Assembly: GCA_021397835.1 (NCBI GenBank)
Contig: JAJFZO010000609.1
Location: 5,334,001-5,398,000 of the forward strand
DNA length: 64,000 nucleotides
Source: Moringa oleifera
Taxonomy: Eukaryota; Streptophyta; Magnoliopsida; Brassicales; Moringaceae
Reading direction: 5' to 3'
This document shows positions 47,701 to 59,149 of the stretch, piece by piece (position 1 is the stretch's first letter; every line of letters begins with the position of its first letter). The position numbers and the translations under genes are program-made. The notes below the pieces were generated by a model, which saw only the letters and a list, made by a program, of their open reading frames with translations, ran no database searches and was not told the origin of the DNA.

Positions 47701-48800
47701 AAGGGTACCTCTCTGAAGTATCTCGTATCATCGAAAGAGCCTAAGGAAATCAAGTTCTCCTTTAGTTGAGGCACATACCACACCTCCTAGATCTTGATGG
47801 TTCCATCTTTTAACTTAAAAGCTATGGTTTGGATGCCTTTAACTTCATAAGATTGATCTTTCTCCATGATAACTCTTCCTCTATTGACCTTATAGTCTTA
47901 AAACCACTCAACCCTAGGATACATGTGATGGGTGTAAGGTGAGTCAAGAATCCATTCATATGAGACTTTGGATTTTGTCACAGCTAGTACATCACTTTCT
48001 TTATAAAGAAATTCTGTAGCCATAGCTACATCTGCCTCCTTGGTGGGTTGCTCACCTTGCTTCTCCTTAAACTCTCTACAAAACTGCTCAATATGCACAA
48101 GTTACCCACAAAAGAACACTTTCTCACAGGCCCTTTGGATTGAGACCTTGCAAGGCTTTTGCACTTGTCTTTAGAAGTAATCTTGTTCAAAAACTGCCCT
48201 ATTTTTTTGGTTCTACCTCTAGCACACAAAGTTTCATTTGATAAAGATCCAACCTTCTTGTTCCTCTTTATTTCTTGATCCTTGGACCGTATTGCAGGCT
48301 CTGACTCCTCCATATATAAAGCCTCTTTGTTGTCTCTAATTGTATCCCTTAACTAGTTGAAGGCTAGAGGCAATGAGTTGAGTAAGATGATTGCTTGATC
48401 TTCATCATTGATCTTCTCACTCACATTCTCAAGATCGATTACAATCTTGATCTCATTAAGGGTTTTATCTTCATCCATCTTGTAACCAAAGAATCTTGTT
48501 TTGAGGTAAATTTTGTTGGTTAAAGATCTAGTCATGTAAAGACTTTCGCATTTATTCCATACCCCACCAGCTGTCTTTTCCTTAGACATTGTCACTAAGA
48601 TGTAAGATAATGGTGTTGTAGGCAGTCTCCAGCATCTCCTCTTTCTTTGCAGCAGTCATATGTCTAAAAGTTTGCTTTCCCCTCCAAGGGCCAAAGCCAC
48701 CTTTCATTGGACCAGAATGGCCCTCTTTTGTTGTAGTAGTAGAGTTTGGAGTCTTGGATTCTTTGATGTTCCCCGTATTTCTTAGATACTATGAACATTT
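44742..48800 (-). mobile_element. Ty1/copia fragment E3, minus strand, with 3' end
   Basis: In minus-strand order: gag (48,600-48,020, TRFFGYKMDEDKTLNEI), protease (LDSPYTHHMY near 47,940), integrase (LWHRRLGHCSEKD near 47,560; LSIVDDLSRKIWLYMLKTKD near 47,320; TDNGLEFCSSSFDAYC near 47,180), reverse transcriptase (WMDVKTAFLYGELLETIYMQ near 46,020) and RNase H (FGLMTFSDSKLAIHMYKDLV near 45,030; YLNVKYHFI), ending at a purine tract beside the LTR. Frameshifts and stops lie in every domain. Its gag start is replaced by the AIR9-side sequence, as in E1. The 45,335-48,800 part is within the D duplication. Confidence 0.92.
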
Positions 48801-49051
48801 ATCATTCAAAACTATAAACTTGCTTTTTTCCTATCTCCATTCATACCCTCAGGTAATGGACCTTTGTTTATTTATTTTTTCTTTAGATCTAAAGGCCTCC
48901 TTTTATAAGGATTAGACTTATGAACTTATCATATTAATCTATTCATATTGGCCATCAACTAAATCATGATAGTACGTACATCATTTTCTAATTGTCGATG
49001 GAATGTAGTGAAGACCTTTTTAACTTCAGTTGAATGTTTCTTTGCCATTTA

Positions 49052-49190
49052 GAGCTACCAAAAGTGGAGATGCTTGCTTTTATTGGAAAGAGAGTACAAG
49101 GTGATGTACTCACTGCTGTTGAAATGGTCCCACAGAGTGAAATTCAAGAATGTGTTTGAGACAAGTATAAGAAAAATGTCAAATAGCAAT
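49052..49190 (+). pseudogene. AIR9-like A9-repeat exon fragment (D2)
   Basis: The plus strand reads ELPKVEMLAFIGKRVQGDVL, TAVEMVPQSEIQECV, a stop, DKYKKNVK, a stop and QWY. The two stops are at the same positions as in D1, so they arose before the duplication. The family assignment is from memory of AIR9 A9 repeats. Confidence 0.6.
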
Positions 49191-49369
49191 GGTACACTAC
49201 CACATTCTTCTCTTAATAAAGCTATTTATTTTGATGCTCCTGTAATAAAATTACTTCTGGAATATTTGCCCCCATATGGTGCTAGAATGTTCCCAAAATT
49301 TAGTTTGAAGTTGTGAAGAAAATAGCATCTCAAAATTGAGTTTGAATAAAATTACTTTTATTCTATCTA

Positions 49370-49925
49370 ATGCTTGACCTGGCAACATCTTGTGTTTTTT
49401 CTTCAAATTCTACAACTCCAAGTATTAAAACAGAGTCATGACTAGAGATGGATAAGATTCAAATTTTTTGGACTAAAACTAAAAGCCTATTTAACTAAAG
49501 CAGTAACAAAATATAGGTAAGGAGATTCTCTTATCAAAATGAAAAGTAGTACCATACTTGATTAAAGTAGGCACAAATTTTTTGCTAAGTATTTTCTCAT
49601 GCTCATTTTCTAAAATCGAAACAAACTTAAGCATTGACTAGAAATCAACATTTAAACTAAAGAGGTACAAGTGAGAAAATTTTACTTAAACATTATAACT
49701 TCGGTTGATAATTTTCATCGATATTGGAACGGTTAACCCCTCAGATGAAACTACTTCATAGATTCCTTTTTATACATTATTCTCATCCACATAATGACAG
49801 GTTTCTTTTACTAAATTTTGAGAAGCAATGATAGCCACAAAGATATAATGCAAACAAAGCAATGATATCGTGTAAAAAAGTTATAAATATTTCCTTTGGT
49901 CACCAAAAAAATGTTGAAAAGAGAC
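49370..49925 (-). pseudogene. Unidentified exon set X, copy in D2
   Basis: Fourth copy of X, in the same orientation as the others and collinear with the D1 copy. The border GTAAAA after the IDEVV-type exon has decayed here (ttttactt on the plus strand). Most frames are closed. Confidence 0.5.
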
Positions 49926-50944
49926 AACTTGCCTCTGTTTATCTAAGATTTTCTATTCATTTTTGAATTGAAAATGAAAGAACTATAGTGAATTCTACAG
50001 CGGTGTGTTTAATAAAAAAACTGCTGCAAATAAAAAAAAACAAAGTAAAAGAGTTAGTTACTTTGCAACCCAATCGTTTTATGCATAAAAGAGATTGCAT
50101 ACCTGATTCAAGACTAAAATTGAACTTTTCTACTACATACAAGCATAAGTTAAACACACGTGATCAAACCATCTACGAGGAAAACACCTATCAGACCATT
50201 TCTACTATGATCCCATTTACACAGAGCAACCAAAATTTGTCATCTTAGAATCAAGAGTTTACTTGCTTTCTGTTTGCTTCTGTTTTCGTCAATCCTCTCT
50301 CTGGAAACTTTACTGTTAGTTAAGTTAATACTGGTTAAACGACTTTACAGTGTTAAATTTTTTCATTTGAGGGTTAAATCTCATATATAAAGCTATTTTT
50401 TATTAATTAATATCTCTAGGGATTAATTGCATCTTGTTTCCTTTTCTGTTCACAGAGTTTGACTTGGTCAGTTGAGTCGATACTGTTATATTTGTTCTTG
50501 AAATGGTTATTCAAATTTATTTTATCTTCAAGAGTAAGAAGCATCTATTTAACATCCATTATAATGGTAATCCCAAAAATTTACTAAACTATAAGTGATT
50601 ATTACCACTACAGAAGCAGAATCTTAATGCTGCTGTAATGAGAAAGGATGTGCATTCAGTACAGACAGGTGCAGATCCCAAACAAATGATAGATGAGAGA
50701 AATGTGGAATAAGTTTTAAGGGATGATTCTTTAGCTTTTGCTGGTACTCTTGCTCAATAGTTTAACTTTTCAGTTTTGATAGGTATGTTTGGTTGGACTT
50801 TATTTCACTTCTAGTTTACCTGTTCAATGCAAATTCAGTTCTCTTATCTACCTGCTTATTTTTTTGAGATGTTACTTTCTCTGAGTTTTTATTAGGCTTT
50901 TCTATTTTTGAAGGTTGTTGGCTTCTCATGGTAGACACTGGTGA

Positions 50945-51347
50945 ACCTTTAAGTTCACTATAAAGAAGGGAGAACCAACTCTGGTTCCTTCTGCTCAGCA
51001 GACATGGAAAGGCCTGTATTTCCTATCTAACCTTGGCCAGAACATTGCATTTATAGTTCGTACTTTCTACTACTTTAAGTCAGAGTCAAGAGGAATCAAG
51101 TATGCTGCTATTGTCATCAAGACTGCCCTAAGCAAGGTTCCTGTTTATTACTACCCAACTCCTGGAAAGCTAAAAATTAGCTCAAAAGGGAAGCTCATAG
51201 TGGACTGCACTTAGGAGGGAGCTGTTTTATTGTGCCATAGAAAAAATAAGGGACATGACAAAGCCTGACCATGTTAATTTTAAAAAGTTAATTTATGACA
51301 TCCCTGGTGCACAGAACATGCTTCAGATACCCCCTCTGGTGGGTCAG
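50945..51347 (+). pseudogene. Omega-hydroxyacid O-feruloyltransferase-like BAHD exon 1 (D2)
   Basis: This copy is fuller than D1 in exon 1: REPTLVPSAQQTWKGLYFLS, NLGQNIAFIVRTFYYFKSES, KYAAIVIKTALSKVPVYYYP, TPGKLKISSKGKLIVDCT and then a stop. After a small deletion it continues IREMTKPDHVNFKKLIYDIP and PPLVGQV, with a GT donor after 51,347. These are the N-terminal lobe hallmarks of the BAHD feruloyltransferases. Exon 2 is absent, because copia E4 begins 150 bp into the intron. Confidence 0.88.
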
Positions 51348-51494
51348 GTTTAATGCTTCAACTAACTATTCTTCACTTCTTCTCAGTTATAATCTTGCAA
51401 TTCACTTTGCACCTTGAGGTACTTCTTTAGTATGTTAAGTCTTGAAGTAAATAATTTCTTTTTAATTAGTGGCTCATATCAGTTGTTAATCTGT

Positions 51495-54400
51495 CATTAG
51501 TTGATGATTTGGTTTTGTGATGTAGTAAAGTCTACATCACTATCACCTTTGCTAAAACAAGGTGGAGAATGTTATTGAATCAAGGTGGAGAATGTTTCTG
51601 AAAAGGATCCTGCAAAGTTACAAAAACAAGAAAAGGATTATCGCTTTGCTTAAATGCAGTTGGTCTAGCTAGACTTAGTAAAATGCAGAATCAATCAAGA
51701 GGCTTCAGGTGGATTAACGAAGCTGAACATCAATTATAAACATCTTGCAAACCAATCTAAAAGCTAGTTATATGGAACTGAGTAGAAGTATCTATTTTTT
51801 ATCAAATGGAGAGGAATGGGAGGCTATTCCACTTAGAGATGAGTTAATCTATAAAAGATTTGAGGGGTACTATTTCTTATTTGGTTAGAATTTTGTTTAA
51901 CACTTACTTGGTGCATTTTTATTGTTTTTCCTAGAAAAATACTATATTGATATCTTTTTAGTGAATGTTATAGGTTGATTGTTCTACTACTCATTTTAGT
52001 GATTTTTTAGGTAAGATAACTGATCGTGAAGTATTCAAGATTCAGTTTGACGCTACTTGAATTCCAATAAGTAGTATTAGAGCTCATTCGATCCAACAAA
52101 ACTAATGAAAAAACCATCAAACCACTAAAACCTTTTGCATTAAACCAAGATTGAAACTGTGATCATGGCATCCATAAAGCATCGATATTGAAAAATTCAC
52201 TCACAAAAATGACTTTAGTATCGGAAGGTTGAAAATGCAAGCCCTTATGGCTCAACGAGGATCGGTGGAAGCACTAACCACAGCGAAGCACTTTCTTGTA
52301 ACAATGACAAGAGAAAGGAAAAAAGAATTTCTAGAAAAGGCATATGGTGCATTGATTTTATGTCTTGGAGATCAAGTGCTAAGGAAGGTAACCAAGGAGA
52401 AAATTGTTACTGGATCTAGTTGAAGCTGGAATAACTTTACATGACAAAGACTCTTACTAACAGTTTGTACCTCAACATTTAACTATATAACTTCAAGATG
52501 TTTCCCAGCAAATCAATGGAAGATAATATAGATGACTTTGCTAAGATTATTTTGGATTTGGAAAACATGAATATCAAAATCAAAGATGAAGATCAAGCCT
52601 TACTACTGCTGAGTTCTTTACTAAAAAACTATAAAAGTCTAGTTGACACAATGATCTATAGTAGGGATACAATGTCTTTGGATGAACTACAAAGTGCACT
52701 TAAATCCAAGGAACCTAAGGAAAAAATAGAAGCCAAAGATGATAAATCTGGAGGACTCACCGTGAGAGGAAGGCCAAAAAAGAGAAAACACTTCACAAGT
52801 AAGGATGCAAAAAAAAAAAAATCAAAAAGTCCTCCCAGATCCAAGTTTATGGCTGCTAGCAAGAAAGGCTACTTTTGTGGTAAGATGGGGCATATCAAAA
52901 AATTCTACAAAGAGCTAAAGAAAAAAACAACAAGAGTAATAGGGAAAGGAAGCTGTTGTAGTTGTGGACGGCAGCTAAGGTGAAGAAAAGCTCTTGACTA
53001 TTTTTGAAACAAGAAATTCTGAATAATTGATTAAGGATTCTGCAAGCACATTTCACCTGTGTCCAATGAGGGATTATTTTCTGGACTACATCAGACAAAT
53101 TCAACAAGAGTAATTATGGGGATTGACCAGTCATACGACATGAAAGGCATTGGATATATTGCTTTCAAGTTGTAGCATGTGGCTCCCAAAATTCTCCAAG
53201 AGGTCAAACATAAACCTCAACTTAGAAGAAATCTAATTTCTCTTAGAACTTTGGATGCAAAAAGGTGTAGTTCCAAGGCCAAAATAGAGATTCTTAAGGT
53301 CTTGAAAGGATCTCTAGTGGCTTTAAAAGATGTTAAAGAAAATGGTTTATATGTTTTACAAGGCAAAGTTGTCCAAAGATGAGCTACAGTGACAGCTGAA
53401 AATGAGTAGAGTGCTTCTAGTTTTGGCATAAAAGATTTAATCATATAAGTGAAAAAGGATTACAAGTATTGAGTAGCCAAGGGCTATTAGAAAGATGAGA
53501 AGCTCTCAAGATTAAGATCTTGTGAATAATGTATCTTAGGAAAGTATAATAGATTGATGTTTCCTATTGGAATTGAGCATTGGTCTAAAGGAATGATGGA
53601 CTATGTCCAAACTGACTTATGGGGACTTGAAAGAATTCCTACTCATTGAGGTTGCTCTTATTTTCTCTCTCTAGTGGACAACTATTCAAGGAAGGTATGG
53701 ATATACTTAATGAAATACAAAGATGACAGCTTTGGGAAATTCAAAGAGGAGGACTGTGATGGATAATCAGACTGAGAAAAAGCTCAAGCTATGGAAAACT
53801 AACAATGGGCTGGAGTTTTGTGACAAAGAATTTGATCAGTACTGTAAAGAACAAGGAATTGTGAGATACCAGATAGTAAGAACTGCTCTTCAATAAAAGT
53901 GAGTAGTTGAGAGCATGAATAGAACCTTAATGAAGAGGGTGAGATGCATGCTTTTTACAGTTGGCCTAAGTAAGGGATTTTGGGGAGAAATTGTCTCAAT
54001 AGCAAACTATTTGGTAAATAGATGCCCTTCAAGGGCCATAAGGTTGATGATCCCTAAAGAAATGTGGAAAGGATGGCCTCAAAGCATGAAACTTTTGAGG
54101 GTCTTTGGTTATGTAGCCTGTGCACATCAAAAAGAAGGTAAGCTTGATCCTAGAGCTGTTAAAGGAATTTATCTTGCTTATACAGAGGGTGTAAAAGGAT
54201 ATAGAATCTGTATCAAGCATGGATCAAGCTATAAGATAATTATAAGTGGAGATATTTCTTTTAATGAGGCATATATGCCTTTTAGTTAACAAGGTGGAGC
54301 TCTAGGTGAAGCAACAGCCGCTGAAAATGTATCTAGTTTTGATAGAGTATCTGGAGTAGAGGTGGAGCCTATGGAGATTAATAAGCCACAAGACATCTCC

Positions 54401-56330
54401 CAGGATTCCAAGACACTCAGCAGCCTCATCTCAGCTACCAAACCAGCCCAGAATTGCAGTAGAAGAGGAAACATTTGCAAATGATGATATGTAGATCAAA
54501 CATTATCAGTTAGCCAGGGACAAGATAAGAAGGAGCATTAAACCCCTTAAAAGATTCTAGCAAAAGGAGTCTATTTCCAGCTTAGTTAATGGAGAATTAT
54601 TCGTTTATACTTCGAGTACTACTGAACATATGGAAGGTTTAGAGCCAAGGAGCTTCAGAGAAGCTATGGCAGGATAATAAGCAGAGTTATAGCATCAAGC
54701 AATGTTGAAAGAAATGAACTTTTTTCATGCAAATTAAACCTAGAAATTAGTTGAAAGATCAAAAACAAGAAAATAATGGACTTCAAATGGGTGTATAAAG
54801 TTAAGGATTCAAATAGTGGTGGAATTCCCAAAAGATTCAAGGCCTTATTGGTTGCCAAAGGCTTCACCCAAGTGGTTGGAGTAGATTTTTCTGAAATTTT
54901 TTCACCTGTTGTAAAGTATAAAAGCATATGAGTTATTCTAGCAAATGTCACAATGGAGAACTAGGAGCTTGAAAAATTAGATGTAAAGGCAGCTTTCCTC
55001 CATGGAGAATTAGGAGAAACCATCTATATGAAGCAACCAAAAGGCTTTGAAGGAAAAGGGAGAGAAGATCAAGTTTGGTTGCTTAAGAAAACTTTGTATG
55101 GCTTGAAACAATCACCCAGGCAATGGAATAATAAGTTTGACTCCTTTATAATCCAACAAGGTTTCCAAAGAATTAGTTATGGTGCATGTTTATACTTCAG
55201 GGATGCTGGCAGTAGTAAAGCTGTGGTACTGCTACTTTACGTTGATGATATGCTCATCACCAGCAATAGCATTCGAAGAATCAATATGGTTAAAAGTATC
55301 TTAACAGGAAGTTTGATATAAAGCATTTGTGACCTACTAATAAAATATTTGATATTCAAATACAAAGGGATAAGAGAGGATGTTGCATGAAGTTATCCCA
55401 ACAGCATTACTTGCACAAGGTTGCTGAAAAATTTTTAATGGATCAATCTAAACTAGTGAATGTGCCGTTAGGAAATGTTTTAAATTTTTCACAAGTGGCT
55501 GCCCTAAAACTGAAGAGAAAAGATAAGAGATGATCAACATTCCATACTCTAGTGTAGTGGGCTCAGTGATATACGCTATGATCTGTAGTAGGCCTTGTCT
55601 TTGCTATGCAATTAGTTTGCTTAGCAGATACATGGCTAATCCCAGAAAAAAAAAAAAACACTAGCAGGCCATGAAGTGGCCTCTAAGATACTTAAATGAT
55701 ACCAAGAATCATGGACTGAACTATCAAAAATGATGTGTTATGCAATAAAGGCCGGTAGGCTATGTAGATTCTGATTTTACTGGTGACAGAGGCAAAAGAA
55801 AACCATTATCTGGGCATATGTGTTCATGTATGAAGGTTATTGTGTGAGTTAGAAGGCTTAACTTCAACCTACTGTAGCCTTGTCCAACTTAGAAGCAGAA
55901 TATATGGCAATGTTTCAGGGTATCAAAGAGGAAATCTGGTTAGCTAGATTACCAAAGGAATTGAGATTCAGTATCTTAAATATGATCGTATTTTTAAACA
56001 ATCAATCTGTAATAAACTTTTACAAGAATCTATTTCACCATGAGCATACAAAACACCTTGATGTTAAGTACCATTTCGTAAGGAAGAAGGTAGAAGATGG
56101 TTGCCTTAAACTAGAAAGATTGGAATTAAAGATAACCCTTCAGATATGGCACTCGAAGGTTATTCCTTTTGGAAAGGTACAAAGACACAGAAAGCTACTA
56201 AAGATAGGCATCAAATGATGATCTGATTTTATGATGCAGTAAAGTATGCATCGACACCACTTTTGCTGAAACAAGGTAGAGAATGTTGTTGAATCATGGT
56301 GGAGAATATTATCGAATCAAGGTGGAGAAT
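51495..56330 (+). mobile_element. Ty1/copia element E4, plus strand, nearly full internal region
   Basis: Gag (52,160-52,960) reads MQALMAQRGSVEALTT and DDFAKIILDLENMNIKIKDE and has a worn zinc knuckle YFCGKMGHIKKFY. Protease is near 53,030 (DSASTFHLCPM). Integrase spans 53,430-54,290, including LVDNYSRKVWIYLMKYKDD and VNRCPSRAI. Reverse transcriptase (54,670-55,330) keeps LDVKAAFLHGELGETIYMKQ, LKQSPRQWNNKFDSF and VLLLYVDDML. RNase H (55,740-56,210) keeps VDSDFTGDRGKRKPLSGH, SNLEAEYMAM and HLDVKYHFV. About a dozen stops and shifts. The first 70 bp (51,495-51,567) repeat the 3' end of the internal region, and the 3' LTR is cut to about 50 bp. Confidence 0.92.
51568..52069 (+). mobile_element. 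5' LTR of E4
   Basis: It starts TGTTATTGAATCAAGGTGGAGA after a purine-rich tract and ends just before a degenerate primer-binding site (gtagtattagagctc, about 52,071-52,085). Its first bases recur at about 56,285-56,330 as the remains of the 3' LTR. Length about 500 bp; borders good to a few bases on the left and less certain on the right. Confidence 0.7.
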
Positions 56331-56686
56331 CTTCCAAGACCCCAAGATACCCGAGTACCTCCATCTCAGCAACCAGACTAGAACAGTTCAAAATTGAAAC
56401 AGAAGAGGAAAGCTTTGTAAACAATGATATGCAGATCACACATATCAATTAGCCAGGGACAAGACAAGAAGGAGCATTAAACCCTGAGATATTCCAACAA
56501 GAGGAATTCAATTCTAGCTTAGTTAAAGGAGAATTGGTGGCTTATGCTTTAAACATTGGCTAACATATGGAAGGCTTAGAACTAAGGAGCTTTAGAGAAG
56601 CTATGATAGGACAACAGGCAGAGTTATGGCATCAAGCAATGCTAGAAGAAATGGACTCTGTTCATGCAAATCAAACCTGGAAATTG
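56331..56686 (+). mobile_element. Second copia piece of the E4 family (E5)
   Basis: It matches E4 54,396-54,745 (between integrase and reverse transcriptase) with many substitutions, including the shared stretch near agccagggacaagac and the ALNIG/EGLEPRSFREAM-type frame. It follows directly on the stump of the 3' LTR, so an internal fragment has replaced the rest of the LTR. Confidence 0.8.
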
Positions 56687-56689
56687 CTA

Positions 56690-56875
56690 TTTGTGCTTAT
56701 TTAACCTTTTCATGCTTGCTTACTTGCCAAGATGTTCATATGCTCTATAAAAACTATGTTATGTTGAATGTTGTCATTCTCTTTTTTGCAATGTTGATTC
56801 AACCATGCAAATCATCTGCTTTTCGAGTCTTTTATTGCTTACTGATTTCAAAACAAAAGTAAAAGATCGTTTCAT
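56690..56875 (+). repeat. About 190 bp direct repeat, left copy
   Basis: The sequence from gtgcttatttaacc to caaaacaaaagtaaaag recurs at 60,405-60,592 in the same orientation. It ends 50 bp before the 14-3-3 exon and may be 14-3-3 intron. The right copy ends against GC-richer DNA near the gypsy element. Confidence 0.85.
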
Positions 56876-56926
56876 CCCTAGATATTAGAGATGACTTAAA
56901 TTTCCCTCATTGTATTTTTATTCAAG

Positions 56927-57045
56927 GAATTTTTTCGAAGCCATTGCTAAGCTTGACACTTTGGGAGAAGAATCATACAAGGAAAACACTTTTACCATGA
57001 AGCTGTTCAGGGATAGCCTCACTCTGTAGACTTCAAATGCCAAGT
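56927..57045 (+). pseudogene. 14-3-3 protein, single exon fragment
   Basis: 14-3-3 dimers bind phosphoserine/threonine motifs in many signalling proteins. After a TTCAAG acceptor the plus strand reads [31 protein letters not shown], a stop where the family has tryptophan, then TSNAK. This is the highly conserved helix 8-9 region near the C terminus. The family's usual asparagine (RDNLTLW) is serine here. No earlier 14-3-3 exons were found in the window. It is a pseudogene piece with intron DNA on its left. Confidence 0.9.
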
Positions 57046-59149
57046 CAGTGCATAATCTCTCACTCTTTCTCACACACACAGAGCTGAACTCGTAAGAGAA
57101 GGCTATGCTGGACTTTGTTTCAGCTTTTGACGGTAATCAAATGATTTGGGTCTGGTATGATGTATGTTTTTTATGTTTATGCGGAACCAACCAGATAAGC
57201 CATAGAAGGTATAATAAGCTTAATTGGTCCAATTCTTCCTTTCTTGGAAGTAGGCTTAGAATGTCATTTGACTGTGCGTAGTATAAACATGTGTTAATAT
57301 TTTATGCAATGTTTTGCAACAAATGAAGTCTAGTTTAACAGTGCTTGCAGTTGAGCTATAGATCATAATATCCTAAAAATAGTATGAGTAAGACACCAAC
57401 CACAGAAAGATACAAGGCATTTATTCTAAACTTAGCCAATTTCGCATTTGCACATAATTGTTACTGTTTACCATGTTCTGAAGGCCCAATCTTTTGAGAT
57501 ATTTCTCATCCATTATTCATCAAAACTAATGATACTACTTCTTGTATAATATTTGATTGATTGATTTTTTCAGTTTCTTTTGCTATTAACTTAATGTAAA
57601 TGGTATTTCTTTGAGATTTTCGATGATTCATTTGCTTATCATTCAAGTCTTTATCTTAGTCTTGTGGCTGCTTGTTATGGCTTTAGGATGTGTTTTTCCT
57701 TCATTGTACTATTTTGTTTTAAATACCAAAGAAGATAATTTATTTACTTGTTTTTCATGCATGCTCTTTTTTCCCTTCCATGTAACCAGGAAGAAGGCAC
57801 TTTCTATGTAACCACACTCGTAATACCCAAACAAAAATCTTCTTCTAGTTCTATAAGTGTTTGAAGACATATTTACTTGACTTCACTGCTTTTAGATTTA
57901 CTGTGTTTCCAGTGGTCATAATTAAGTATGTCTGAGTGTTAAATTTACAATATTGAATGGCAGTGTCAAGCTATGAATCAGGAAGAAATTTTTACCATAC
58001 AAAATGAACAATCCCTTTTCTTGTAGGATAGATTCAAAGTTGTTTTATGTCTTCAATAAATCTACACACTCACTACTTATATCAAGTAATGTATTGAATT
58101 GCAGATACCTCAGTAACTTATTGAGATTTATGGCCTATTTAAGGTTTTATTTAGTCTATATGTGTCGCTAGTAGGAATAAACTTTTCAACATGTGGGTCG
58201 ATAAGCCATCCAGCTTAAATTTCCTGAATGATCTCAGTAACAAATTCAAGTTTTTAAATCCTCGTTCTGCCTATTGTTATCTTTTTACTGCTTTTACTAT
58301 GTCCAAAATGATATACATGTCAATGTTACTAATGTATTTTGTTACTAAATTTCTGAAAAAGTTTGGGAAGTTGCTAAGTCTTTGGCTGTTATTTTTCTTA
58401 AGACTCACATGAAATTAATGCTGCACATCATCGAGATCTTCTTAACCTGGTGTCCTTTGAAGTAATGGTACCTAATGCTTTTGCTATTATCTTGGCATCA
58501 AATAATACCTCAAGGGGTGTAATTTTTACATTGTGGTATTTCGCAATTTACCATTGGAAACTGCATTTTATTTTGTCATAAAGCAATAAAAAATACTTCA
58601 TGTCAAATTTTAATGCAAAGTATACATCTCTCCTTTATTCACCTTTGCCCCTCTAAAGATTATACTTATTAAGCAGCCATCTTTGTTTTTTTTTTTTCCC
58701 TAATAACCAAGGTATTCAAGTTGAAAAATATGATTAATAGATAAGGACCTCATCTCCTTCAGAATTCTAAAATTAACAACCAAGAAAACTTCAAGTGATT
58801 TTAGGGGATTCAAACCGTGGACTTGATCTATAAGTTGCATTTGCTTACCACTTCATTACTACTATAACTTAGTCACTTTTTGTTCTTTGCCCTAGTAATA
58901 CCTGTAATTGGAACCATATAGATGCCTACTACTGCTGCTTTTTAGTTTTTCTATATATGACCATATAACTTTATGCTGCTGTGTGTACTTATTTGTTCTA
59001 GTTAACCTGCCACTTCTCTTTTTTCAGGATCTTGGCTTTCTTTTATTGAATCAATTAACGTGCTAGTTTCTGTTGGAATAGTATGCAACCAATGTTTTTG
59101 ACTCTCATATAAGAAAACATAGATCTCAAACTTTTTCCTTACCATATGC
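57046..59149. other. AT-rich stretch right of the 14-3-3 exon
   Basis: No exon, transposon domain or repeat partner recognised on either strand. It could include 14-3-3 3' flank or intron DNA. Confidence 0.4.

Larger units (their letters stand above)
45335..51494. repeat. Segmental duplication D, copy 2 (D2)
   Basis: Direct copy of 31,727-37,890. Its left edge lies inside copia E3, which extends 600 bp beyond D1's truncated partner and into an LTR, so D2 is the fuller copy on that side. Its right edge is the E4 copia junction inside the acyltransferase intron. Confidence 0.88.

Noticed and set aside
51495..56330. E4 as an autonomous, active retrotransposon
   Set aside because: Stops and shifts in every domain and a truncated 3' LTR.
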